Origin: Alicyclobacillus pomorum DSM 14955
Lineage (GTDB): Bacteria > Bacillota > Bacilli > Alicyclobacillales > Alicyclobacillaceae
DNA: 64,000 nt
Direction: 5' to 3'
Assembly: GCF_000472905.1 (NCBI RefSeq)
Contig: NZ_AXAR01000002.1
Span: 62,001 to 126,000, forward strand
This document shows positions 17,679-27,587 of the stretch, in pieces. Below the pieces are notes generated by a model. That model had not been told where the DNA came from and made no database searches. It saw nothing but the letters and a program-made list of their open reading frames with translations. A program made the translations under genes and the position numbers. Numbering within the stretch: position 1 is the stretch's first letter; the number at the start of each line of letters is the position of its first letter.

Positions 17679-19028
17679 ATGAGTCCGATGACACTTTCCA
17701 TCAATCTAAATACGGTTTGGGTGGTGCTCACCGGCGCCATGGTCTTTTTTATGGAAGGCGGCTTTGCACTGCTGGAAGCTGGATTCATCCGTTCGAAAAA
17801 TCACGTGTCCATTGTGATGAAAGTGTTGGCGGACCTGATGTTCGGCGTGTTGGCCTACTTCGTCGTGGGCTTTGGGCTCATGTTTGGCAAAGACGCCCTC
17901 GGCCTGGTGGGCACAAGCGGATTCGCGCTGACCGGCACCCTCAGCCAGTTGGCACCGACCATTCCACACGCTGCGTTCTGGTTCTTCCAGGCCGCGTTCA
18001 CCGTGGCTGCCGTGAGCATCGTCAGCGGGGCCGTGGCGGAGCGAATGAACTTCAAGGCGTATCTGTTGTACGTGTTGGTCATGACGGCCATCATCTATCC
18101 GATTTCCGGCCACTGGGTGTGGGGGGCCGGGGGCTGGTTGGGACAGCTTGGCATGGAGGACTTCGCAGGTTCAGCTGTCATTCACGCGATGGCCGGTTTC
18201 TCCGCCTTGATGGCGGCGCAAATGGTTGGAGCGCGCCTCGGTAAGTACAATCCGGACGGAAGCGCCAACGTGTTTCCTCCGAGCAACATTCCGTTAGCTG
18301 CCGTCGGCACGTTCATCCTTTGGTTTGGGTGGTTCGGATTCAATGCCGGCAGTACGCTCGACGCCTCGTCGACCGTCATTGCACCCATCGCGGTGAACAC
18401 CCTCCTCGCCTCCGTCGGCGGCGGTGGCGCGGCACTCTTGTACACCCTCTTTCACGATGGCAAAGCGGACGTAGGGCAGACCATCAACGGTGTGCTGGTC
18501 GGTCTGGTCGCCATCACCGCTGGCTGTGCATACGTACCGGCGTGGAGCGCCATCATCATCGGCGCTGCCGCAGGCGTGCTGATGATTCTAGCCACGAATT
18601 GGATTGACCGCCTACGCGTGGACGATCCGGTCGGAGCGGTCGCAGTCCATGGGGTCGGCGGGCTGTTCGGAACCATGATGGTCGGCGTTTTTGCCACCCA
18701 CGGCGGACTGTTACTCTCGGGAAGCTGGCGGTTGCTGGGGGTAGAAACGCTCGGTGCGGTCGTGTTGTCCGTCTGGGGGATGGCCACCACGTATGGAGCG
18801 CTGAAGCTGATTGGTTGGCTTGTGCCTCTGCGAGTCACCTCAGCGGAAGAGTCGAAGGGCCTCGACCTGAGCCAGCACAGCGTCGGCGCGGTCCACTACC
18901 TTGTTCCCATGAATACTGGGAATCACGTGACCGGTCTCGGCCTCGGTCCGCAACGTGTCCGAATCACGGGTGTTCCGCAGACCGGACAGCCTGTGGAGCA
19001 ACCCGAGGTCTCCCCCGGTCGACGTTGA
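17679..19028 (+). CDS. amt: Ammonium transporter (Amt/MEP/Rh family)
   Basis: 449 residues from ATG 17679, after CCGAGGAGG with 6-bp spacing. About 11 membrane segments. Amt landmarks are FFMEGGFALLEAGFIRSKN near the start, PISGHWVWGAGGWL, FAGSAVIHAMAGFSAL with the first pore His, WFGWFGFNAGST, and VGAVAVHGVGGLFGTM with the second pore His. It conducts ammonium/ammonia across the membrane. The usual partner glnB/glnK (PII) is not next to it: the following DNA is a terminator and then a truncated gene. The upstream GlnR/TnrA box suggests expression under nitrogen limitation. Confidence 0.95.
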   Translation: MSPMTLSINLNTVWVVLTGAMVFFMEGGFALLEAGFIRSKNHVSIVMKVLADLMFGVLAYFVVGFGLMFGKDALGLVGTSGFALTGTLSQLAPTIPHAAFWFFQAAFTVAAVSIVSGAVAERMNFKAYLLYVLVMTAIIYPISGHWVWGAGGWLGQLGMEDFAGSAVIHAMAGFSALMAAQMVGARLGKYNPDGSANVFPPSNIPLAAVGTFILWFGWFGFNAGSTLDASSTVIAPIAVNTLLASVGGGGAALLYTLFHDGKADVGQTINGVLVGLVAITAGCAYVPAWSAIIIGAAAGVLMILATNWIDRLRVDDPVGAVAVHGVGGLFGTMMVGVFATHGGLLLSGSWRLLGVETLGAVVLSVWGMATTYGALKLIGWLVPLRVTSAEESKGLDLSQHSVGAVHYLVPMNTGNHVTGLGLGPQRVRITGVPQTGQPVEQPEVSPGRR

Positions 19029-19048
19029 AAACGGCCCCTTCGCGTTCC

Positions 19049-19092
19049 AACAAAACCCGCAGTCCAGTAGATGGACTGCGGGTTTTGTTTTG
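19049..19092 (+). terminator. Strong terminator after amt
   Basis: An 18-bp perfect stem (AACAAAACCCGCAGTCCA with its complement at 19072-19089), a 5-nt loop, then TTT. Confidence 0.93.
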
Positions 19093-19156
19093 CACCACAA
19101 TTTACCGATAGCAATATTCTATTCTCCAAACGCACCTCAACCTGACCAGTGCTGGG

Positions 19157-19963
19157 GTGCAAATGATGGGCTCAGATCCTTCGCAAACGGACGACCATAT
19201 GACCGTTACAGTGCACATGCAATCCGGCACTGTCGATGGGCAAGATGCGACCTACGTGCAGACGGTGATGCACGACGGTGGAGATGCGTCCCAGGATATG
19301 CAGGACCAGCTCTATGCGCAAGGCCAACATATCTATGAAAACCAAAACGACGGGAACGGTTGGGTAGACATCTCTAGCGATGCGAGCGCACAACAGATCT
19401 TGCAAGACGCCGAACCGAATGTGGACGTGAACTTGCAACACATATCCAAACTCACCGTCACGCGGTCGTCCAGCGGAAGCGTGTATCAAGGAAACATGGA
19501 TCTGTCTGCGTCACCCGATATGGAAAGTGCCCTGTTGGACGGCTTGTCGGATCCAAGCGCAACTCCGGCCCCACAACAAGCACTGGTGAATGCCATCATG
19601 AAGCGAAGCACAGGGACCGTGTCGTATACCTTGAGCAATACGCAAGGCGGGACGTATGTCACCAACCTAAAGGCCACGCTGCATGTGAATATCCCCGTCT
19701 CTGCACTGCCGCCCTCCAGCGACACGCAAGACATGCAGAAATACGTTTCGAGCATCGACATGACCGAAACCATTGTACTGACCAACGGATTTGAGAACGT
19801 GACCATGACCGCGCCCAGTGGTCTCCCCAGCCAGGCAAGCAGTGGAAATGCCGCAGCGGGACAAGGCGGATCGGCGGCGGTGGCGAAGTCAGGTACCTCC
19901 AGCACGACACCGTCGTTCTTCAGGCGCTTCAGAACGGAATTTCTGGATACGAAACGCTGGTAG
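19157..19963 (+). CDS. Secreted/lipoprotein-type protein lacking its N-terminus (probably truncated)
   Basis: 268 residues from a GTG without a good ribosome site. The body is acidic and rich in Asp, Gln, Ser and Met (TVHMQSGTVDGQDATYVQ, then DGNGWVDISSDASAQQIL), with alternating strands. This resembles exported lipoprotein folds of Firmicutes that bind lipids or hydrophobic ligands. The open frame runs upstream to a TAG at 19109-19111 with similar sequence (THLNLTSAG), but there is no signal peptide or lipobox, and the amt terminator ends just before. The 5' end of the gene has therefore probably been lost. A strong terminator follows. If expressed it would stay in the cytoplasm. Confidence 0.5.
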   Translation: MQMMGSDPSQTDDHMTVTVHMQSGTVDGQDATYVQTVMHDGGDASQDMQDQLYAQGQHIYENQNDGNGWVDISSDASAQQILQDAEPNVDVNLQHISKLTVTRSSSGSVYQGNMDLSASPDMESALLDGLSDPSATPAPQQALVNAIMKRSTGTVSYTLSNTQGGTYVTNLKATLHVNIPVSALPPSSDTQDMQKYVSSIDMTETIVLTNGFENVTMTAPSGLPSQASSGNAAAGQGGSAAVAKSGTSSTTPSFFRRFRTEFLDTKRW

Positions 19964-19992
19964 CGTTCCGATACGCACGATGGGATAAAGTG

Positions 19993-20028
19993 AAAACCAG
20001 AGAGGCGACCTCGCCTCTCTGGTTTTTT
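19993..20028. terminator. Bidirectional terminator between two convergent genes
   Basis: AAAACCAGAGAGGCGA pairs with TCGCCTCTCTGGTTTT over a 2-nt loop, and T runs lie on both sides. It serves the truncated gene (+) and the essC pseudogene (-). Confidence 0.92.
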
Positions 20029-20062
20029 GTGTGCAGAACCTGACAATCCGCGATTTACACTA

Positions 20063-23000
20063 TCACAAACTTTGCGAGGGCACCTTGCGAGTCGGTAGGT
20101 CCACCATGTCCATCGAGGTTTCCGCACGCTCAAACACGGTTTGCACGAGCATCGTCTTTTGGTTGCGCCGCATCAGATAACCGCGGCCGGGCGGCAGGTT
20201 ACCTACGTTCGGGCAGCCGAGCAACTTGGCTTCCTGCATATCACTGTTCATGACAAACATGGACGTCCCCATCTCTCGAAGTCGCTTGAACACAGCCTCG
20301 TACATGGAACTGGACGTTCCTCCGAGCCGGCGGGTCAACACGAGGTGAAATCCGAGATCGCGCGCTTGCAATAAGACATCGACCAGAGGAGACAATGGGC
20401 CCATGCCCTGCGACGCCACCCAGTCGTAGTCGTCGACGAACAAGTAATAGTGCGGCCCTGTCCAACGGTGCGGATTGCGCAACGCGGCAAGCGATAGGTC
20501 TTGACTGGACGGCATGCGCTCGTTCAGTTTTGCCAGGAGGCGCGTCACCATCTCGGTCACCATCGGGGCGGTGCACGCGTACCCGAACAGATGCGGCCCA
20601 TCCACAACGTCAATCAGCATCCGCCGGTAGTCCACCACCGCGATGTTAACGTCGTCTGGTGTCGATTGCTGGGTGAGCCCTTTGATCCAGTGTCGCAGTA
20701 GATTCGTCTTCCCGCATTCCGAGTCGCCCATGATGATGAGGTGGGGATCCGAAGATTGCAGGTCGAAATACACGGGCTCAAACTTGCTCGACTCGATGCC
20801 GAGAGGAACACCCGATGTGTTCCCACGATGCAACACGGCGATATCCTGGGTCGTCACAAGCTCGGGCAACACTCTCACCTGTGGAGCGGCGGGTCCGTCC
20901 CACCCCGCGGCAATCTGCTCGACGAGCGACACCAATTCGGACTTTGCGGCGAGGTCGCTGTCTGGCGCCACCTCAGTCAGTGCCGGTAAGGCCACCTGAA
21001 ACTGCAGTCCCTGTCTCGTCAATCCACGGCCAGGGACACCCGCTGGTAACGCAGCTTGGGCGGCGCGCTCGATTTCAGAATCCACGGGATCGTTTAACCG
21101 GAGCTCGAGTCGACCACTGATGTTGTCACGCAGTTTGATGCGGATATCTGGCCAGCGGTTGGCGGTTACAATCACGTGTACCCCATAGCTCAAGCCCGCC
21201 GTCACAATGTCGGTCAGGTCGTAATCGATGGTGTCAAGCTCAGCTTGGAGCTGTGCAATGTCATCGACCACGAGAAAGACGTCGCCATATGGGATGTCGC
21301 GGAAGTGACCGGCAGCCCGAAGCGCGCGGTAAGCGGCCATTCCATCAATCCCCCGCTCGCGGAACAGCAGTTCTCTATCTTCAATAATGTTCTTGATGTG
21401 GCGGATGAGCTGTGGAATCTTCTCCTTATCCGCCTTGCCACAGACCGCGCCAAAGTGGGGCCATCCTTCAAACACTCGGAGCAGTCCCCCGCCAAAGTCA
21501 ATCGCGTACAACTGGACGTCATGCGGCGTGTGCGTCAACATCAGGCCCGCTGCAATGGACCTGAGCAGCAGCGGTTCCCGCCGTTGATCCGCCGGGATGT
21601 CCAGCAGCCCAACAGGCACCTGCAGCATCCCAAGACTTGGATGCTTGTTCCACCGCCCTGGGACACAGTGATACTGCCACCCGGCCTCCTTTACTAGACG
21701 CCCTAATGTGATTTTAGTTGGGAGAGGTGGTAGCCACACTTGGTGCGCCGCATACTCCATTGGCGTACTCAGACGTGAGATCAGGACGTTCATGTCGGTC
21801 TTGGACGTCTTTGGCTGTGCCACGGATGCGTCACCCGCAACGGTCTTCAACATCGGGTGCACAGGCACCAGCTTCCCCGTTGGGGTGAACTCGCGAATCA
21901 GATCTTTTGTACTGCTCACCTGCTTTACCGGCACGTACGGAAGCAGGTGCATGCCAATGCTTCGTCCAATCCGGCCAATGGCAATGAACAGCTCCTGAAA
22001 CTCCGGGCGATTGGCGAGGAGTTCGCCGAACTCGTCCACAATGACGAGCAAATACGGCATCGGCTCCATGTCTCGGTGGTTCCGGCGCTTGGCGTGATAC
22101 TGTTTGATGTTGTCCAAATTCCCCGCTTCGCGGAGCATGCGATGGCGGCGTTCCAGTTCGCCAAACAGTGCAGCGTGGATTCTATCGACGAGCGTCAAGT
22201 CTTGCTCGAGATTTGTGACAATCCCCGCACTGTGCGGCAGCGTGGCAAGATCCGCAAAGGCGGCCCCGCCTTTGAAGTCCACGAAGACGAAGTTGAGCAC
22301 GTCCGGCGCATGCGTCAGCGCCATCGCCGTCACCATGGTCCGCAACAGTTCGCTTTTCCCCGAACCGGTCGCCCCTACAATCAGCCCGTGTGGCCCCATG
22401 CCGCCATCGGCCGCTTCTTTGAGGTCGAGACCAGCGGATCGCCATCGATTTTCACGCCAATCGGAAAGCGCAACAGGTCTTCGTGGGAGTCCAGTCGCCA
22501 CATCGATTCCGGACTGACCGCTTCCAGCACATCCAGTCCCATCACATCGGCGAGGCGCACCGTGTCTGCCAAGTCGGCGGCCGACTTCCGCTCGTTGATG
22601 TACAGAGGCGCCAACGCGCGAGCCACCGTTTCCGCTGTCGCCAAATCCACCTGTTCCGGCCGCCCATCCGTGACGCGTCGGCCGTCAAACCTCAGCTCTT
22701 CGTAAGAAAATGCAGACGTTGCGCATACGCGTGCCTGTACCCAGGACGGCATCTGCGTCGATGCATCCGCGATGTGGATGATGGTGATCCCCGCTTGCTG
22801 TGCATACCCGGCAATGTCCGCGATGTCAATCTCACCAATCCGATTCGGGTTGTCTAGTCTGTCGAGAACGAGGATGAGATGCGGTGGTTCAGCCAATGTG
22901 TTGGGCGCATCTTGCAGCGCTTCATCTGGGCGACCAATCCGCTTCAACCGCGGCAACATCTGCTCTTCGAACATCGCGGCGAAGTCGACCGGGTTGTCCG

Positions 23001-23856
23001 CCAGATAACACAGCGACGTCCCCCCTGAGGTGGCCTTCAATCCGTTGCCCCAATGGCAGTGCGGCAACCACTTCATCCAAGACCAGTGCTCCACGGTGTT
23101 CCCTTCGCAATACGCCATCAGTTGAACGTCGTTCGGCGCGTACAGCACAGCCACTTGGGTGAGTATGGACCGGACGAGCGCACGAACCTCCTCTATATCC
23201 CCGGTGACGGTCAATGATCCTACGGACGGGAGTGACAAGGAAATGGGGGCATCGTCCACATGCTCGTACGCCTCGACGAGGGCGGACGCTTGTTCGAGGA
23301 GGAGCGGATCAAAATCCAGCATCGGGTTGCTTGCTGCGTCGAAGCGAATCGGGCAGCACAGCTTGACGGGCCCCCGCGCCATGGAAACGTGGAGAAAGTC
23401 CGCATCCGTGCGGCGGCGTTCCCAAACCCGCTGCCGCGTCTTTGCAAATTCCACCAGTTGCCCTACATCCGGAAACAGCACATCCTGGAATGCTCGCTGT
23501 TTGTCCGTGATCTCCTGCAACTTTTCCGCCTGCATCTCCAAGTACTTGGTGTACTTTTCGTGGTTGCTTTTGTACTGCAGTTTCACCGTGCGCCGCTGGC
23601 CCCACCACATGAGGACCCCGGACAGAATCGAGCACACGGCAAAGCCGATGCCGAACACCATCATCCAGATGTTGTGGTAGATGAAAACGAAGCCGATGGC
23701 GCCGAGGCTGCCAATGACAGGCATCAAAAACGGCAACCATGCAGCAACTCCCTTCGGCCATTGCGGGATGGTCGGTGGCGCTATCATGGTGATTTCACCC
23801 GAGGGGAGCTGTCCCGGATACACGCGCGCGGGACGATTGTATTCCACACCGTTCAT
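20063..23856 (-). pseudogene. essC: essC/eccC-like type VII secretion ATPase, decayed
   Basis: The ATG at 23856 (AGGAGGCGACG upstream) starts a protein with two membrane segments (about residues 35-85), a linker, and tandem FtsK/SpoIIIE ATPase domains, as in EssC/EccC, the T7SS motor. Domain 1 keeps Walker A (GATGSGKSELL) and Walker B (LLVIVDEFGELL). Three lesions are seen. (1) Near 22430 a one-base loss shifts the frame between DGDPLV and LDLKEAADGG. (2) Near 21940 GRSIGMHLL joins directly to PYVPVKQVS; the roughly 60 residues expected between them are absent. (3) Near 21565 REPLLL joins to RSIAAGLML, removing the Walker A of domain 2. Domain 3 keeps GDSECGKTNLL. No esaA, essA, essB or esaB lies nearby. 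Confidence 0.88.
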
Positions 23857-24432
23857 AGCGTCGCCTCCTGTGGGGAGCGAATTCGGCGTGTGACTATGTC
23901 GAAATTTCTGCAAATATTGTCATGAGAGAATCTATCAAATGGATTTCCTACCGCTGGGCGATATGTGCCTCCGAGTTCAGGACCGTCAACCCCTAAGACG
24001 CTGACCAGCGTATCTCACCATCCTTACCAAAGCAACCATTCCGCGGCATCATGAGATATGAAAGATATAGGAGTTCGGGAATGACACGCGAGTCTCAAAA
24101 TGGGGGATATGGAGTGAGGTTGCCTTTTCTACAAAGACCCAAAACAGGAGAGTGAACGGTGGATACGATACCTGTGGTTTGTCGAAGAATGGGCGAATTG
24201 GTCGAATGAGCGAGCAATTGATGAACGATTGAATGTCGAAAATTCAGTCACATTGTCGCAGGTTTACAAACAGAGCGAGAATCGCGTACTTGGCAACGGC
24301 CTACACTGGTGACAAAGTCGTCGTAGGAATTGACTTGCGGCCTCCCGCTAGTGCCCTATACCATGCATTCAGGACAATGTTCGCCGACGCGAAAAACAAG
24401 AACCCGACTTGTAATCAATGGCCGGACAATGT
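23857..24432. other. Gap with an unassigned coding remnant
   Basis: The frame 24118-24312 (+) is open and protein-like without a start codon: KDPKQESERWIRYLWFVEEW, then ANWSNERAIDERLNVENSV, ending in a TGA. A second frame from 24233 (RIAYLATAYTGDKVVVGIDL) overlaps its end, as if one gene had shifted frame. The family is not recognised. Nothing else is supported here. Confidence 0.35.
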
Positions 24433-25104
24433 TCATTGAAGTACTTTTTGAAATGCGCTGCTGTATCGGACGTTGTCAAAATCCGTTTCGGTTCTCGCTT
24501 CTTGTTTAATACCAGGATTCAAGGCTATCGCGCGCTTCAAATAGGTAACAGCGTTTTGTACATCACCCCATCGGCCATATATGCTAGCAATACCGTAGTA
24601 GGCCCATGGCACCCACCAGTCATGCGTCTTTAAGTCCAATGCCGATTGATATGTTTTGATGGCATCCTTGTAATCACCGTAACGTTCCTCGCACAAGGCT
24701 TTGTTAAACCTTGCATATCCGTAGTTTGGATTCAACGCTAACGCTCTATCGATGTTGCTCATTGCTACACTGTAGTTGTCATTCCCCGCGTAGCAGAGTG
24801 CAATCCCTTTCACGTTGTACGCTGGATAGAAGGACCTATCCATGCGAATGGCCTCATTTTCAAGTTCAATGGCTTGAGAATAATGTTTGTCCGTAAAGGC
24901 ACGAACCCCCGCTTCGTATTTTGCTTCAACTGCTTGTTGTATGTGCGTATCCTTTGAACTCGGCGCTGACGTTTTTCCACGATCTATGACTTGCTTTGAC
25001 TGCGGATGATTGACAGTTACGTCACCCGGGTCACATCCATACATCAAGAATCCTGTGCATGACAAGACGAACGTCGTGATACCGGGAACCACGCTACGCT
25101 TCAT
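24433..25104 (-). CDS. TPR-repeat lipoprotein
   Basis: 223 residues from ATG 25104, with GGGGGTA upstream. The N-terminus MKRSVVPGITTFVLSC..MYGC looks like a lipoprotein signal with the modified Cys at about residue 24. From residue 65 come tetratricopeptide repeats: YEAGVRAFTDKHYSQAIELE, AYNVKGIALCYAGNDNYSVA, ARFNKALCEERYGDYKDAIK and AYYGIASIYGRWGDVQNAVT. Such repeats mediate protein contacts on the outer face of the membrane. It lies 38 bp downstream of the lipoprotein deacetylase on the same strand, so the two are probably one operon and may work together in the wall. Confidence 0.85.
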   Translation of the reverse strand: MKRSVVPGITTFVLSCTGFLMYGCDPGDVTVNHPQSKQVIDRGKTSAPSSKDTHIQQAVEAKYEAGVRAFTDKHYSQAIELENEAIRMDRSFYPAYNVKGIALCYAGNDNYSVAMSNIDRALALNPNYGYARFNKALCEERYGDYKDAIKTYQSALDLKTHDWWVPWAYYGIASIYGRWGDVQNAVTYLKRAIALNPGIKQEARTETDFDNVRYSSAFQKVLQ

Positions 25105-25142
25105 GAAACATACCCCCATAAGCACGATGAGAAAAACTGGAT

Positions 25143-26060
25143 TTAGCTGAGAGAGGGGCTAAGCTTTTTAGCAAAGTCTTGTAACGTCGTAAAATCCAGA
25201 ACTGAAATTCGATGTAGCGTCCAAGGCCCTTGTCTCCAGTTGGCGTAACCCCCGTTCTGCGTCACGGCCAGTAAGTATCCCGCCTTTCTGACCAGTGATA
25301 TGGTTTCCTGCGTATAGCCGCCGTCTGGATAACAAAAAAACAGCATGGGGTGATTCACAATTTTCTCAAGCACCTGTGCAGAGCCATGAATTTCATACTG
25401 TGCTTTGGATTCGCTGAGCGTTCTGAGATCCGGATGAGTCATCGTATGATCCTCAACATCTACGAGTCCGCTGGCCTGCATCTCCCGGAGCTCCGGAATC
25501 GTTAAATTCGGAAATTCCTTCTTACGATTCGGTTTCTCATGCGTATAGCCAGCAATGACGAACAGCGCCGCCTGGTCATGGTACTTCTTCAGAAGTGGAT
25601 ATACGTTAAAATAGACACTTTCATAACCATCATCGAAAGTGAGGATAATTGGGCGTGGAGGTAGCTTATAGCCATGGTACATCGCTGCATACAACTGTCC
25701 GAAGTTGATGGTATGAAAGTTATGACGGTGTAACCATTCGATTTCCGACAAAAACTGCCCGGGCTTCAACGTTGCGATGTCTCCAGGGACGTACTTGGCT
25801 TCATGGTATTCCAGAATCGGTACAGAAACGGCCTTGTTGATGACAACGTTTTGTGTCTCGTAGTAATTTCGTGGGTCTTGGACCCAGTGTTTATCGACAA
25901 GGGGTGAAACGCCTCGTACGGATTGTTCTTGATGTATTCCCTTTGCCGAATCCGTGGACGCGGCGACACGCATGGCATTCTTTGTGTCAGCTGCACACCC
26001 TCCAAGGAGCGGTAAAGTGATTGCGAACAAGGCAGCCAAATGAATCCAACGTCTAGGCAA
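25143..26060 (-). CDS. Lipoprotein polysaccharide deacetylase (NodB/CE4)
   Basis: 305 residues from TTG 26060, chosen for TGGAGGG 8 bp upstream and because it gives a clean lipoprotein signal (RRWIHLAALFAITLPLLGGC, Cys at about residue 22). The CE4 core is present: PIILTFDDGYE (catalytic base and metal Asp), VEDHTMTHPDLRTLS (metal His pair) and FCYPDGGYTQETISLVRKAGY. YETQNVVINKAVSVPILEYHE precedes the domain. It should deacetylate a surface or peptidoglycan polysaccharide (PgaB/IcaB-like or PdaC-like). An operon with the TPR lipoprotein follows it. Confidence 0.9.
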   Translation of the reverse strand: MPRRWIHLAALFAITLPLLGGCAADTKNAMRVAASTDSAKGIHQEQSVRGVSPLVDKHWVQDPRNYYETQNVVINKAVSVPILEYHEAKYVPGDIATLKPGQFLSEIEWLHRHNFHTINFGQLYAAMYHGYKLPPRPIILTFDDGYESVYFNVYPLLKKYHDQAALFVIAGYTHEKPNRKKEFPNLTIPELREMQASGLVDVEDHTMTHPDLRTLSESKAQYEIHGSAQVLEKIVNHPMLFFCYPDGGYTQETISLVRKAGYLLAVTQNGGYANWRQGPWTLHRISVLDFTTLQDFAKKLSPSLS

Positions 26061-26302
26061 GCGGAGATCCCTCCAGCATGGTTGATACTCATTCAAAGTG
26101 TGTCCTTCAATAGACTGGTTTAGCAGACAAGATGTTGTGCTTCCTCAGCACCAGAAACACGATGTTGTGCAGAACGGTTGCTCTTATATATTGAAATATT
26201 GAAGACTCAGAATATTATAGAGTAAACACGTCACGAGGCGAAATAGCATACCTGTCATTCATCATCTAACCTTCAGTCACCCCCTCTCTTCCGTTAATCC
26301 AT
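26061..26302. other. Upstream region with a 10-bp direct repeat
   Basis: GATGTTGTGC occurs at 26131-26140 and 26161-26170, exactly 30 bp apart, 70-110 bp upstream of the deacetylase start. It is a possible regulator site or a chance repeat. No gene is seen. Confidence 0.35.
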
Positions 26303-26806
26303 CTAAAAATTCGTGTACCAGTTTTTCTCCAATTCATAACACAAATCCAATAGCCGAGCACCCTCAGGCGAGTCTGGCCATCCCCAATCCCCGACCATTC
26401 GTGTCAACCCAAAACCTGTTCCCTCCGACGGACTCCTCAAGGTGTTGTCGATTGCCTGCTCTCTCTTGGAAGCAACCACCTGAATGAGCAGAGAGATTTG
26501 GTCGACGATGTGTGGTTTACCCAAGTTGGAGTAATAAGTACGTAACTTGTTCGCCTCTTCAGTGATTTGATCACACAAGTTGATAAATTCATGGACTTTG
26601 CTCAATGTAAATTGCCTCCGATAAGCGTTCACCAATTGATCCCGACCGTATGTACAATCCACCGAGGGTCCGCTTCTTTGAGTCTGAATCCGCCCCCAGT
26701 CACCTGGCTCTACTAATAAGTAATGGTGTAAAAAATAGAGCCACAACCCGAAAGAGTCTGGCTCATTTCCCTTATGGCCCTTCAAGTTCATCTTAACAGA
26801 TTCCAT
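26303..26806 (-). CDS. Hypothetical protein, 167 aa (possible orphan immunity protein)
   Basis: Not recognised. Soluble and rich in aromatic and charged residues (LWLYFLHHYLLVEPGDWGRI, then VVASKREQAIDNTLRSPSEG). It has no signal peptide. The ribosome site is weak, and the ATG five codons downstream is an alternative. It starts 13 bp after the stop of the 114-aa gene, which follows a toxin-like C-terminal remnant, so an immunity role is suggested by position only. Confidence 0.5.
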   Translation of the reverse strand: MESVKMNLKGHKGNEPDSFGLWLYFLHHYLLVEPGDWGRIQTQRSGPSVDCTYGRDQLVNAYRRQFTLSKVHEFINLCDQITEEANKLRTYYSNLGKPHIVDQISLLIQVVASKREQAIDNTLRSPSEGTGFGLTRMVGDWGWPDSPEGARLLDLCYELEKNWYTNF

Positions 26807-26819
26807 ACATTTGTTACTG

Positions 26820-27164
26820 TTACGATAGTTTATCCTTCTCGTCCAACCAAATCTCGATGATTTCCTTTAACTCATTCGTCTCAATTTCACACGGTTGCTC
26901 CTCTAAAGGGTCTATTTCATTGACCAGCATAGTGGTTTTTGGTCTTATTTCCAAACCATAGACATTTCCGGCAACTTCCATGTACTCAGAAACTCCAGTG
27001 AGGACGTCACTGATTGCCGAGGTGATGTAATGACTTCCATTACGGGAATGAACTTTAGCATAAAGAAATGACTCGACCATGCCAATTTCCTCTGGAAGCC
27101 TCATCAGAAGAATAGGTGATCCGTTATGGTGCTGCTTCATTTCAAATCGATATGAATATTTCAT
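26820..27164 (-). CDS. Hypothetical protein, 114 aa (possible immunity protein)
   Basis: Reads MKYSYRFEMKQHHNGSPILL and later SAISDVLTGVSEYMEVAGNV and IEIWLDEKDKLS. Small acidic proteins of this size commonly follow polymorphic toxin genes as antitoxins. Its start lies inside the last codons of the toxin-like remnant, with AAGGAGG upstream (GTG at 27173 is an alternative start), a translational-coupling layout. No family is recognised. The immunity function is inferred from position. Confidence 0.5.
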   Translation of the reverse strand: MKYSYRFEMKQHHNGSPILLMRLPEEIGMVESFLYAKVHSRNGSHYITSAISDVLTGVSEYMEVAGNVYGLEIRPKTTMLVNEIDPLEEQPCEIETNELKEIIEIWLDEKDKLS

Positions 27165-27449
27165 CCTGAACACCGACCTCCTTCAGTAAACTCGAAATGC
27201 CGAGATTATCTGCTGATGTCGATCCACCATCGACCGCCACCACCCCACCGACCACGGCACCCACACCTGTTTCGGATGTGGCCACTCCAAACGCTGCACC
27301 TCCGCAGCCTCGAGGCCTCCACCGATGACCTCCATCGTTGCATTTATCGTCGCACTGGGATGCGTAGCGAAGTTACCAATTCCGGTGGTCAGAGGCACGT
27401 CACAAAACTGAAGAAGCTTCCGAAACACATATGTAGATTGTCTACGCAT
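27142..27449 (-). pseudogene. Polymorphic/LXG-type toxin C-terminal remnant
   Basis: In the frame ending at TGA 27142-27144 the sequence reads GGAAFGVATSETGVGAVVGG, then VVAVDGGSTSADNLGISSLL and a short charged tail. Gly/Ala/Val-rich runs of this kind are common in the pre-toxin and transit regions of secreted polymorphic toxins. Upstream, a different frame gives PLTTGIGNFATHPSATINAT and MEVIGGGLEAAEV, so a frameshift lies near 27290. No N-terminal LXG domain is present. It is followed, with overlap, by the two small possible immunity genes. Confidence 0.45.
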
Positions 27450-27587
27450 GGCTGACCATGAGTTCGCATCGTTGAGGCTGATTCAAGTTCCCTTACCCCA
27501 AATGGCACATATGTGTTTTGCTGGTGCATATGAATACCATCGTGAAGCGGGTGTCTTCTGGAGGGAATCAAAGCTAGCGCGTTTTCA

